A DNA stretch of 6,600 nucleotides from Bacillota bacterium (lineage in GTDB: Bacteria; Bacillota; Clostridia; Oscillospirales; Ruminococcaceae), in assembly GCA_023396225.1 (NCBI GenBank), contig JAEWWT010000004.1:1-6600 (forward strand), read 5' to 3'. Position numbers and translations under genes: made by a program. Positions 1 through 5,554 of this stretch are shown here, piece by piece (within the stretch, counting starts at the first letter, position 1; each line of letters opens with the position of its first letter). Under the pieces are notes generated by a model that searched no databases, had not been told where the DNA came from, and saw only the letters and a program-made list of their open reading frames with translations.

Positions 1-133
1 GAGCCTTTCTGAAACCGTCTTGCGGTAGGAGGTGAAACCAATCCACAGTATCCATTACAGTATAGCAAATTTTTAAAGTTCTTGGAGAGGAACTCTAAAA
101 ACTACTACTTTAATATAATACGAGGAATTTATT
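1..133. other. Leader region upstream of the scaffold gene
   Basis: No complete gene is visible here. All three forward frames close by base 35 (TGA at 10-12, TAG at 26-28, TGA at 33-35), so the tail of an upstream gene may end here, but its frame cannot be decided from so few codons. A near-perfect ribosome binding site, AGGAGGTGA, lies at 27-35, yet no ATG, GTG or TTG with a useful reading frame follows at normal spacing. The motif ACAGTAT occurs twice, at 45-51 and 57-63. A TATAAT at 114-119 lacks a matching -35 box and lies too close to the start codon at 134 to be convincing as a promoter. Confidence 0.5.
70..101 (+). promoter_or_regulatory. Stem-loop in the scaffold leader
   Basis: Bases 70-81 pair with 90-101 as a 12-bp stem with one A-C mismatch. 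The 8-base loop, TTGGAGAG, is itself purine-rich and resembles a ribosome binding site. The structure ends about 20 bases before the real GAGG site at 122-125. There is no T-tract after it, so it does not look like a terminator. It may be a mRNA 5' structure, a processing site or a protein-binding site; the role is inference. Confidence 0.4.
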
Positions 134-688
134 ATGAACGAAGAAAACATAGCAACAGAAACTATTGATAATGCCCCTGCCTCAAATTTGACGGAGGGTA
201 CTGAAATCAGTGATATTATTACAATGAATAAAGCCGATTATGAAAAGGCTATTCAATCAGCAGAGGACAAGCTAAGGACTAAATATTCTAAGGATATTAA
301 AGCTCTTGAAGCGAAGGTAAAAGAATTATCACCAGTTCAAAAATCAGATACAGAAATTGAACTTGAAAAACGTCTTGCAGAAATTGAAAGCAAGCAAAAG
401 GAAATTAATGCTAAAGAAAAGCATTTACAGTTACTAACTTCTTTGCAGTCAGTAAATATTGATAATACTATTGCCGATTTTATCAGAGATGATATTGACC
501 TTGAATCATTTAACGGTATTATACAGAATATGGTTACTGAAAGAATGAAATCAAGCGGTTATATTCCAAGCGGACACCAATCCAATGAGGGTATTTCAAA
601 AGAAAAATGGAAAGGTATGTCCTATTCTGAAAAATCAAAATTCTTTGAAACCAATCCAGAACTAGCAAGCAAATTAATGAGCATATAA
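134..688 (+). CDS. Phage capsid scaffolding protein (DUF4355-like)
   Basis: This 184-residue protein is likely the internal scaffold that directs procapsid assembly and then leaves the shell. It is acidic and strongly charged. A long heptad-rich coiled-coil stretch runs from about residue 32 to 100, rich in E and K. The C-terminal part (about 153-184) contains EKWKGMSYSEKSKFFETNPE, the 'work-on-it, then NPEL' pattern typical of short scaffolds in Firmicutes phages. It has no protease motif, so it is a separate scaffold rather than a protease fusion. The ATG at 134 is chosen because GAGG at 122-125 is well spaced. The gene lies just before the major capsid gene, the standard order for scaffold and shell, but an intrinsic terminator separates them. 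The family assignment rests on layout and pattern recall, not on a search. Confidence 0.82.
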   Translation: MNEENIATETIDNAPASNLTEGTEISDIITMNKADYEKAIQSAEDKLRTKYSKDIKALEAKVKELSPVQKSDTEIELEKRLAEIESKQKEINAKEKHLQLLTSLQSVNIDNTIADFIRDDIDLESFNGIIQNMVTERMKSSGYIPSGHQSNEGISKEKWKGMSYSEKSKFFETNPELASKLMSI

Positions 689-690
689 CA

Positions 691-730
691 AAGTCACTTC
701 TTCTCCAACTGGAGGAAAGGTGGCTTTTTA
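691..730 (+). terminator. Intrinsic terminator between scaffold and capsid genes
   Basis: Bases 691-706 pair with 711-726 around the loop AACT (707-710). The 16-bp stem has three T-G wobbles and one mismatch, and is followed by five T residues (725-729). It starts two bases after the scaffold stop codon. Lying between two genes whose products are needed in different amounts, it could either attenuate read-through or end one transcript before a separate capsid promoter. No strong promoter was found at 731-784. Confidence 0.75.
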
Positions 731-784
731 TATTATAAACGAAAATAATGTTACGCCTATTAAGGCAGAAACGGAGTTAAACAT

Positions 785-1624
785 ATGGCACTTATTATTC
801 CAAGCGTATTTGCGGACGCTATAAACGCAAAACTTGATACTACACTAAGAATAGGCAGGGTTGCATTTGATGCTACTTCTGTTATACCAGAAATCAGACA
901 GGCAGGTGACACAATTCATTTTCCTACAATTAATCGTGTAGCAACAGCAGGTACAGTTACAAAGGGTACTGCTCTTACTCCTGCTGTAATTGATATGACA
1001 GATGCTTCTGCTACTATCCAGTGGGTAGGCAGTTCTATGCGTGTATATGACAGCGAAAAGGCACAGATTAAAGGCAGAGTAATGGATAATGTTGTTGAGC
1101 AGGTTGCTACTGCAATGGCTAAGAAGATTGACAATGACCTTACTGTTGCTATGGATACAGATGCAGTATTTAAGCAGGCAACTACTGCTGCAACTACTAT
1201 TACTGTATCTGAAATCTATCAGGCACTTGCTAATTTTGGTGATGATATTGATACTGATACATTTGCAGGTATTATTATCAACAGCCGACTATTAAAGAAC
1301 TTTTTAGCAATGGACGAATTTGTATCTGCTAATAAAACATATCAGACAAATGGTAACGGAATTGTTAATGATGGTGTGGCAGGTTATTTTATCGGTATTC
1401 CAGTAATTATTTGCAACAACGGTACATATGACACTGCTAAGGCAGAGTGCAAGACTTATATTGTTAAGAAAAATGCTTTAGGCTATGTATTCCAGAAAGA
1501 AGTATCAATTGAGGAAGAAAGAGAAGCAAAACTTCTTGCTACTGATATTGTGGCTTCATCTCTTTATGCTTGCAAGCTACTTGACCTCAAGGGTGTAGTT
1601 ATTGCTAGAAAGACAATTGCATAA
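785..1624 (+). CDS. Major capsid protein, HK97-fold (N4 gp56 / P22-coat-like family)
   Basis: This 279-residue protein is the likely shell subunit. Its features fit short HK97-fold coat proteins of Firmicutes phages. The N-terminus MALIIPSVFADAI is followed by AGDTIHFPTI (40-49) and a strand-rich section to about residue 90 (TALTPAVIDMTDASATIQWV), then a long helix (about 98-125). The C-terminal section has a GIPVIICNN strand and ends in GVVIARKTIA. There is no long N-terminal delta domain or protease, so the separate scaffold upstream probably does that work. The ATG at 785 has GGAG at 773-776. Codons GCT, GCA and ACT are used heavily, suggesting high expression. A terminator precedes it and three stem-loops follow. 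The exact subfamily is uncertain; the capsid role is well supported by sequence and by the adjacent scaffold. Confidence 0.88.
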   Translation: MALIIPSVFADAINAKLDTTLRIGRVAFDATSVIPEIRQAGDTIHFPTINRVATAGTVTKGTALTPAVIDMTDASATIQWVGSSMRVYDSEKAQIKGRVMDNVVEQVATAMAKKIDNDLTVAMDTDAVFKQATTAATTITVSEIYQALANFGDDIDTDTFAGIIINSRLLKNFLAMDEFVSANKTYQTNGNGIVNDGVAGYFIGIPVIICNNGTYDTAKAECKTYIVKKNALGYVFQKEVSIEEEREAKLLATDIVASSLYACKLLDLKGVVIARKTIA

Positions 1625-1632
1625 TAGAAATG

Positions 1633-1658
1633 ACTTGTTGTTCCAATGAACAAAAAGT
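1633..1658 (+). other. First stem-loop downstream of the capsid gene
   Basis: Bases 1633-1643 pair with 1648-1658 around the loop CAAT. The 11-bp stem has one mismatch. It starts nine bases after the capsid stop codon and has no T-tract, so it may stabilise the 3' end of the capsid mRNA rather than terminate transcription. Confidence 0.45.
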
Positions 1659-1663
1659 TATAA

Positions 1664-1691
1664 AAACCCCTCTCCAATTGGAGAAGAGTTT
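1664..1691. other. Second stem-loop downstream of the capsid gene (palindromic core)
   Basis: The core TCTCCAATTGGAGA (1671-1684) is a perfect 14-bp palindrome. The outer arms extend pairing to 1664-1691, 10 of 12 positions per arm. On the + strand it is followed by TTTAAAAA, a poor terminator tail. On the - strand the stem would be followed by TTTTT, so it could stop antisense transcription entering the capsid gene. Either reading is inference. Confidence 0.5.
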
Positions 1692-1698
1692 AAAAACA

Positions 1699-1734
1699 GG
1701 GTGTGGGATTAATTTTCCTACACCCCTATTTTAA
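1699..1734 (+). terminator. Intrinsic terminator closing the capsid cassette
   Basis: Bases 1699-1708 (GGGTGTGGGA) pair with 1716-1725 over 10 bp with one G-T wobble, around a 7-base AT loop. A T-rich tail (TATTTTAATTT) follows. It lies directly before the ribosome binding site of the next gene, separating capsid expression from the regulatory and replication genes. Confidence 0.7.
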
Positions 1735-1749
1735 TTTAAGGAGGAATTT

Positions 1750-1953
1750 ATGTTAAGCGGAAAAGAAATCAGAGAGTTTAGAGAAATGCGTGGTTTATCC
1801 TTGCGTGAAGTAGCAGAATGTTGCGAATTATCAGCACAACTTATAGGACAGGTTGAAACTGGTGTAAAAAATGTTACTGCTGAAAATCACAAAGAAATTA
1901 TCAAGGGCATTAATGTAGCAACAGTTAAAAAGGCAGAAAAAATTAAAGAGTAG
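1750..1953 (+). CDS. Small XRE-family DNA-binding regulator
   Basis: This 67-residue protein is almost entirely one HTH_3 (Cro/C1-type) domain. Residues 17-38 form the helix-turn-helix: LREVAECC (helix 2), the turn around ELS, and AQLIGQVETG (recognition helix). It lacks the dimerisation or cleavage domain of a CI repressor, so it resembles Cro-like or excisionase-type small regulators. The start is secure: a consensus AAGGAGG at 1738-1744 sits 5 bases before the ATG. It is the first gene after the capsid terminator. Two related palindromic repeats lie just downstream (1965-1979 and 2012-2028) and are candidate operators. The DNA-binding role is well supported; the genes it controls are unknown. 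Confidence 0.85.
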   Translation: MLSGKEIREFREMRGLSLREVAECCELSAQLIGQVETGVKNVTAENHKEIIKGINVATVKKAEKIKE

Positions 1954-1964
1954 ATTTAACTTAG

Positions 1965-1979
1965 TGGAAAATTTGCCAC
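1965..1979. promoter_or_regulatory. Candidate operator, copy 1 (degenerate palindrome)
   Basis: TGGAAAATTTGCCAC is an imperfect palindrome over its first 14 bases. It matches copy 2 at 2012-2028 apart from two deleted bases and one substitution. It begins 12 bases after the XRE stop codon. XRE-type proteins bind such short palindromes, but binding here is inference. Confidence 0.4.
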
Positions 1980-2011
1980 AATGTTAAACCTACAGAAACA
2001 AAAGGAAGGTT

Positions 2012-2028
2012 TGGCAAAATCTTGCCAC
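2012..2028. promoter_or_regulatory. Candidate operator, copy 2 (perfect-arm palindrome)
   Basis: TGGCAA-AATC-TTGCCA (2012-2027) has perfect 6-bp arms, and the trailing C extends the match to copy 1. The left edges of the two copies are 47 bp apart. The site could also fold as a hairpin in RNA, but there is no T-tract to make it a terminator. It is a candidate binding site for the adjacent XRE protein. Confidence 0.45.
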
Positions 2029-2154
2029 TGGTCGAATTAGAAGAATAACAACAAACGTGATGATGAGAGGGGGAATTGTAGTTGAATAACTGCATGAAAA
2101 TACAAGTGGGACTGGCGGTGGTAACACCTACAACACTTAATTGGAGTATAGAAG

Positions 2155-2183
2155 GTGACTTCATACGTTAGAACAATTATAAG
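2155..2183 (+). promoter_or_regulatory. Putative sigma-A promoter for the DHH-like gene
   Basis: GTGACT (2155-2160, 4 of 6 to TTGACA) is followed after 17 bases by TATAAG (2178-2183, 5 of 6 to TATAAT). Transcription would begin near 2190, giving a leader of roughly 18 bases before the ATG at 2208 with no visible ribosome binding site. It is plausible but unproven in such AT-rich DNA. Confidence 0.4.
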
Positions 2184-2207
2184 CCAGTTTGCACTACATA
2201 ACTTACT

Positions 2208-2990
2208 ATGATTAAAGAAACAATTTTAAACAAATTACCAACATGGCACAAAGAAATCAATCCAGAAAAGCATTACCTTGTATTAACAAACGATATGGAT
2301 AGTTATTATTCATGTGATTTTCTACGCAAAAGATTTAAAGATATTAAAGTCGGGGGTTTTTATGACTTCAAGAAAGGACTTTTCTTAAACAAGGAAAGGA
2401 CAGAGGGCAAACAACCGATATATGTTGATTTAAGTATTTCAGAGGGAATGACTTTTGACAATCACTATTCATTTATTAAAAATCCAATGGCTATTAATCC
2501 AAATGTTAATACAACAATTTACAACAGAAAATATAACGGAAGCACTCTTGCAGTGATACTAAGCTTATTTGATAAAGACTTTTCACAGGTTAATGAAACC
2601 TATTTAACCGCCTTACTTTATATTGACGGTTGGTACATAGGCTACTATAACAAAGGCGGTGCATATAAAGATATCAACATTTATTGGTATGAAGCATTAG
2701 GTTTAAAAGAATACCTATTGCCGATACTTGAACAACACGATGCAAATTATTTTGTTGAGTTTGGGCGGGAATACCGATTGAATGAAGAAATTTATATTGA
2801 CGGTGCAGGAAAATTATACTGCGGTAATAAAATTCCATTGCCAAAATGTACGTTTGAATTAGTTCAACCAGTTGAAAGAAGATTTTGTCAAAAGTATGAA
2901 GCACTTGCTATTAACAATGCTGATAGTCAAAAAATATTCACATCAGCAGAAACTTATTATAACAAATATACGATTAGTCTAAGGAGGTAA
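2208..2990 (+). CDS. Divergent DHH-phosphoesterase-like protein (hypothetical)
   Basis: This 260-residue protein has no confident name, but the motif order fits a divergent DHH phosphoesterase core. TNDMDS at 27-32 gives an Asp-x-Asp after a hydrophobic strand. VDLS at 73-76 gives a lone Asp, and DNH at 84-86 stands where DHH is expected. GSTLAVILSLF at 111-121 and LLYIDGWY at 136-143 match the helix and the fourth Asp region. The family includes RecJ nucleases, oligoribonucleases and cyclic-dinucleotide phosphodiesterases, acting on phosphodiester bonds with metal ions. No DHHA1 domain is seen, so the substrate is unknown. The ATG at 2208 has no ribosome binding site; an in-frame TAA at 2199-2201 bars an upstream start. 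The next gene's AAGGAGG lies in its last codons, so the two are likely translated together. Confidence 0.6.
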   Translation: MIKETILNKLPTWHKEINPEKHYLVLTNDMDSYYSCDFLRKRFKDIKVGGFYDFKKGLFLNKERTEGKQPIYVDLSISEGMTFDNHYSFIKNPMAINPNVNTTIYNRKYNGSTLAVILSLFDKDFSQVNETYLTALLYIDGWYIGYYNKGGAYKDINIYWYEALGLKEYLLPILEQHDANYFVEFGREYRLNEEIYIDGAGKLYCGNKIPLPKCTFELVQPVERRFCQKYEALAINNADSQKIFTSAETYYNKYTISLRR

Positions 2991-2992
2991 CT

Positions 2993-3220
2993 ATGACTAC
3001 ATACGAAAAAAATTTACAGACCAGTAACCGCTTTCTAATGTGCTATTCAGTAAGAAAAATGAAATATCTCAAGGATAAAGGATTTTATTACTTATTCAAG
3101 TGCATTAATGAACGGAGTAATTCCCCTTTTTGGGTATTCGATTTAACAGACGAAATAAGAACAGCACTAAGCGAATACACAAAACCTAATAACCAAGAAA
3201 ATAAATTAATTGAAATATAA
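2993..3220 (+). CDS. Small protein, DUF5659-like pattern
   Basis: This 75-residue protein has no assigned function. Its pattern is a strand around LQTSNRF (9-15), then a short helix YLKDKGF, a strand YYLFKC, and FWVFDLTDEIRTALSEY near the C-terminus. This order (a 'lid' residue segment, L-x-x-KGF, then F-x-F-D plus an acidic helix ending in Y) recalls the small phage and mobile-element family DUF5659. The match is from memory and should be treated as tentative. The start is firm: AAGGAGG at 2981-2987 lies inside the end of the preceding gene, and only two bases separate that gene's stop codon from this ATG. The tight spacing implies co-translation with the DHH-like gene. Confidence 0.7.
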   Translation: MTTYEKNLQTSNRFLMCYSVRKMKYLKDKGFYYLFKCINERSNSPFWVFDLTDEIRTALSEYTKPNNQENKLIEI

Positions 3221-3234
3221 GGGTGGTTTTGAAA

Positions 3235-3507
3235 TTGCATGAAATTCTTACCAGACAAAGGATAAAGCAACTTTACGGACATAGTTACACTGAAAAGGAA
3301 ATAAAGCGAAAATATCCTTACAGCAATATTAAATTGAAAACCAATCCGACAACAACAAACAGATTGTACACAACGTACAACCCATATACTGCTATGCAGA
3401 TGAAATTGAAAAATACTCCCTGCTATGTATGGGGAGCAAAAGCAAAAGACGGTGAAAATGTATTTATTTTTAAACAGGAAAATAGAAATAAACTACTGAC
3501 ATTTTAA
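3235..3507 (+). CDS. Small basic hypothetical protein
   Basis: I do not recognise this protein. From TTG at 3235 it has 90 residues; an in-frame GTG at 3223 would give 94, and a TTG at 3229 is a third choice. I prefer 3235 because the only ribosome-binding-like run, AAGGGTGG at 3219-3226, is about 8 bases upstream of it and would overlap or touch the other starts. The protein is rich in K and R in its first half (TRQRIKQLYGHSYTEKEIKR), suggesting nucleic acid contact, and ends in a compact section with YVWGAKAKDGENVFIFKQ. It follows the preceding stop codon closely, so it is probably in the same operon. A palindrome and a terminator close the group just downstream. It is real by position and reading frame, but its role is unknown. 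Confidence 0.65.
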   Translation: MHEILTRQRIKQLYGHSYTEKEIKRKYPYSNIKLKTNPTTTNRLYTTYNPYTAMQMKLKNTPCYVWGAKAKDGENVFIFKQENRNKLLTF

Positions 3508-3509
3508 GA

Positions 3510-3524
3510 TGTCCGTAACGGACA
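3510..3524. promoter_or_regulatory. 15-bp perfect palindrome
   Basis: TGTCCGT-A-ACGGACA has perfect 7-bp arms about one central base and begins two bases after a stop codon. It is GC-richer than its surroundings. There is no T-tract, so it is not a terminator. An operator or a recombinase or replication-protein site is possible; the function is inference. Confidence 0.45.
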
Positions 3525-3547
3525 CAAAGTAAATATATGTAATATCA

Positions 3548-3579
3548 GCACTCTAACCAAAAGTTAGGGTGCTTTTATT
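3548..3579 (+). terminator. Intrinsic terminator upstream of the primase gene
   Basis: GCACTCTAAC (3548-3557) pairs with GTTAGGGTGC (3563-3572), a 10-bp stem with one T-G wobble and the loop CAAAA. TTTTATT follows. It ends the 2208-3507 gene group and argues that the primase gene starts after it, not within it. Confidence 0.8.
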
Positions 3580-3607
3580 ATGCCTTGAAAAAGAACGGAG
3601 TAAAAAA

Positions 3608-5410
3608 ATGAAAGTCGAAATAATGTACTATGATAGAAAATTTAATAATAAACCTACTGGATATGAAGTAGCAGATGTTCAAAAGAATTTAAAGAAAACT
3701 ACAATAGAAATTTCTGAACTTGCTAATGCTTTATCACAAGGAGCAACATTCAAACCTGCTCTACTCAACGGCACTAAGTCCGCTGACTGGATTCAACAAC
3801 AAATATTTGCATTAGATTTTGACCATAATACAACGATTGAAGAACAGATTAATAAATGTGCTGAACTGAAAATATTCCCTTGTTTTGGCTATACAAGTTT
3901 TAGTCATTCAGAGCAGGAACATCATTTCAGATTAGTATTCTGCACTGATAGAGTTATTACAGATGTTGAAAAAAGGACTAAAATTCAATTAGCACTGATT
4001 AATACATTTGATAAATCAGATATTGTTACAAAAGATTGTACAAGGCTTTTCTTTGGAGGACGAAATTTAATCTCCTTTGATTTTGAAAACAGAATTAATG
4101 CAGATGATATTATTGATAAATATTATAAGGATTCAGTATCCTCAAAATTGGGTAAACCTGCTCACCTTACCCAAAATTTTGTGGAAGGTGCAATCAAGCC
4201 TAAAACAATGAAAGCAACAGTTATTACGAATGATATGGAACAGAAAATTGAAGCGATAAAGAATTTGAATGTTGATGTAATGAAAAATTTATTACCGAAT
4301 AATTCACCAGTTATATTTAACAGCGATAATGATATTTACAATTATATCAAGTCAATTGACTTATCAGAATATTTAGGGATATATGGCAAAGTTAATTGTA
4401 TACTTCCAGAGCATGATGATAATTCGCCAAGTGCTTGTATATGGACTACAAAAGACGGAACACCTATTTATAAGTGCTTTGGCTGTGATAAGGCATATAC
4501 CATTATTGGCATAACTGAAAAATTATCTGGCTGTAAAAGAAGTGAAGCAATTGAATTTATTAAAAAGGTTTATAGTGTTGAATTAGTTCAATCGGATTGG
4601 GCGTTAAAGCAAAAGCAACTGATGATTGATAGTGCTAATTATCTTGATACAGAAGATTTTGCAATATCAAACCCAGAACTGGCTAAATTAATAAGAACAC
4701 GCAAAACACATATTCAAGCTATATTAATTCACTTTACACAATATGTAAATGAAAACATGCAGATTGATGGCAAGCCTTTTTTCTTTGCAAGTTATCCAAC
4801 ACTTATGAAAGTATGTGGAATTAATCCTAATAAAAGAGAATCACTTGCACAAACATTAGTCCTATTTGCCTTGCTTAATATGGTAATTAAATTACAAATA
4901 TCAGATATTCCAGAAAAGGAACTGAACGAAGCAAAACATATTGCTGCTAAATATGGATTTAAGAAATTAACTGGATTTTATCAATTTGAGGAATATGGAA
5001 CTAATATGTTAGAAAACAGTGAAACCATAGCAAAAGTTCTTAAAGCTAATAATATTACTCTTAAAGGCTTGAGCAGAGAATACATATTAAGAACATTTGG
5101 AACTGAACTTGCTAATAAATGTTATCCTCAATACATACATGAAAATTCTTTAGGCACTACCGAGAAATCAGATAATGCTACTATAAAATTATCGGTTAAG
5201 GCACTTAAAACCATTGAAGCACAGGGTTATATTCTTGAAAAAGATATAAAGCAAAAGGGATTAACTGAAATACAATGGAAGAAATCTATTCAAGAAATAC
5301 TCAATACATATGGATTAATTAAAGTTAAAGCAAGTAAGGATAATAAAATTAAATATAATATTGCTGATGATATTAGTTATCAATCTTCAATTATAGTTAA
5401 AGCAATCTAG
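3608..5410 (+). CDS. PrimPol-type primase fused to a DnaG-like zinc finger
   Basis: This 600-residue protein likely makes primers for replication of the element. The N-terminal third fits an archaeo-eukaryotic primase-polymerase: FALDFD at 67-72 (Asp-x-Asp), SFSH at 97-100 followed by HHFRLVF at 105-111, and D143 with R146 in TKDCTRLFFGG. A CHC2-type zinc finger follows: C264, H269, C290 and C293, with the DnaG-like signatures NSPSAC and YKCFGCDKA. The C-terminal part (about 350-600) is helical with winged-helix-like character and no Walker motif, so no helicase is fused. ATG 3608 is chosen because ACGGAG lies at 3595-3600; an in-frame GTG at 3569 falls inside the upstream terminator and lacks a binding site. 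A strong hairpin follows. The primase role is likely; the polymerase range is unknown. Confidence 0.75.
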   Translation: MKVEIMYYDRKFNNKPTGYEVADVQKNLKKTTIEISELANALSQGATFKPALLNGTKSADWIQQQIFALDFDHNTTIEEQINKCAELKIFPCFGYTSFSHSEQEHHFRLVFCTDRVITDVEKRTKIQLALINTFDKSDIVTKDCTRLFFGGRNLISFDFENRINADDIIDKYYKDSVSSKLGKPAHLTQNFVEGAIKPKTMKATVITNDMEQKIEAIKNLNVDVMKNLLPNNSPVIFNSDNDIYNYIKSIDLSEYLGIYGKVNCILPEHDDNSPSACIWTTKDGTPIYKCFGCDKAYTIIGITEKLSGCKRSEAIEFIKKVYSVELVQSDWALKQKQLMIDSANYLDTEDFAISNPELAKLIRTRKTHIQAILIHFTQYVNENMQIDGKPFFFASYPTLMKVCGINPNKRESLAQTLVLFALLNMVIKLQISDIPEKELNEAKHIAAKYGFKKLTGFYQFEEYGTNMLENSETIAKVLKANNITLKGLSREYILRTFGTELANKCYPQYIHENSLGTTEKSDNATIKLSVKALKTIEAQGYILEKDIKQKGLTEIQWKKSIQEILNTYGLIKVKASKDNKIKYNIADDISYQSSIIVKAI

Positions 5411-5429
5411 TGAAAATAGTCGTGCAGAT

Positions 5430-5484
5430 ACTGAAAGGGGTAACTAATAAATAATATATTCTTTTATCAGTTACCCTTTTCAGT
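5430..5484. other. Long hairpin downstream of the primase gene
   Basis: Bases 5430-5445 pair with 5469-5484 as a 16-bp stem with one G-T wobble. Inside, ATAAA (5447-5451) can pair with TTTAT (5463-5467), leaving an AT-rich loop. No T-tract follows on either strand, so it is weak as a terminator. It may stabilise the transcript end or act as a single-strand initiation or origin structure near the primase; the latter is inference. The remaining bases up to 5535 show no gene. Confidence 0.5.
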
Positions 5485-5519
5485 TAAACGCCCTATTTTA
5501 GGCACTTTACACACATAAA

Positions 5520-5554
5520 TGAAAATCTAAAATAAGAGAGGAAGTATCATTATG
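5520..5554 (+). repeat. Duplicated leader, copy 1
   Basis: TGAAAATCTAAA at 5520-5531 recurs exactly at 5699-5710. In each copy it is followed by a GAGG-type binding site and then ATTATG. The longer context ATAAAT(T)GAAAATCTAAA also matches. Each copy precedes a small gene carrying the shared coiled-coil segment, so this looks like the 5' part of a tandem gene duplication. Confidence 0.7.

Larger units (their letters stand above)
1954..2207. other. Structured non-coding stretch between XRE and DHH-like genes
   Basis: No convincing gene fits this 254-base gap. It holds two operator-like palindromes (1965-1979, 2012-2028), and TTTAAC/GTTAAA (1955-1960 with 1983-1988) brackets the first. A hairpin GGTG-GTAA-CACC with a GNRA-type loop lies at 2117-2128, inside an outer pairing AAGTG/CACTT (2104-2108 with 2134-2138). 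A promoter-like pair lies at 2155-2183. A 29-codon TTG frame (2082-2171) has AGAGGGGG at 2066-2073 as a possible binding site. Another frame reads a glycine-rich end, TSGTGGGNTYNT, before TAA at 2138-2140. These could be remnants of a degraded phage gene or chance frames. Confidence 0.5.

Noticed and set aside
748..780. Ten-codon ATG frame before the capsid gene, possible leader peptide
   Set aside because: No ribosome binding site and too short to judge.
720..824. GTG-started 34-codon frame overlapping the capsid start
   Set aside because: GGAGG lies just upstream, but it is part of the terminator stem, spacing is tight, and the frame runs into the capsid gene out of phase. The first 20 residues look protein-like, so it is not impossible, only unsupported.
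916..1295. Long alternative frames within the capsid gene on both strands
   Set aside because: They lie wholly inside a well-supported capsid gene, lack binding sites and have skewed leucine- or threonine/valine-rich composition.
1961..2164. 67-codon frame on the - strand between the XRE and DHH-like genes
   Set aside because: No binding site before its ATG, unlikely composition with many H, S and C residues, and it crosses the palindromic repeats; all neighbours are on the + strand.
3569..3607. Upstream GTG start adding 13 residues to the primase
   Set aside because: It lies within the 3' arm of the terminator at 3548-3579 and has no binding site, while ATG 3608 has a good one.
5506..5533. 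TTTACA and TAAAAT as a promoter for the 43-residue gene
   Set aside because: Both boxes match 5 of 6, but the start point would fall inside the ribosome binding site, leaving no functional leader.
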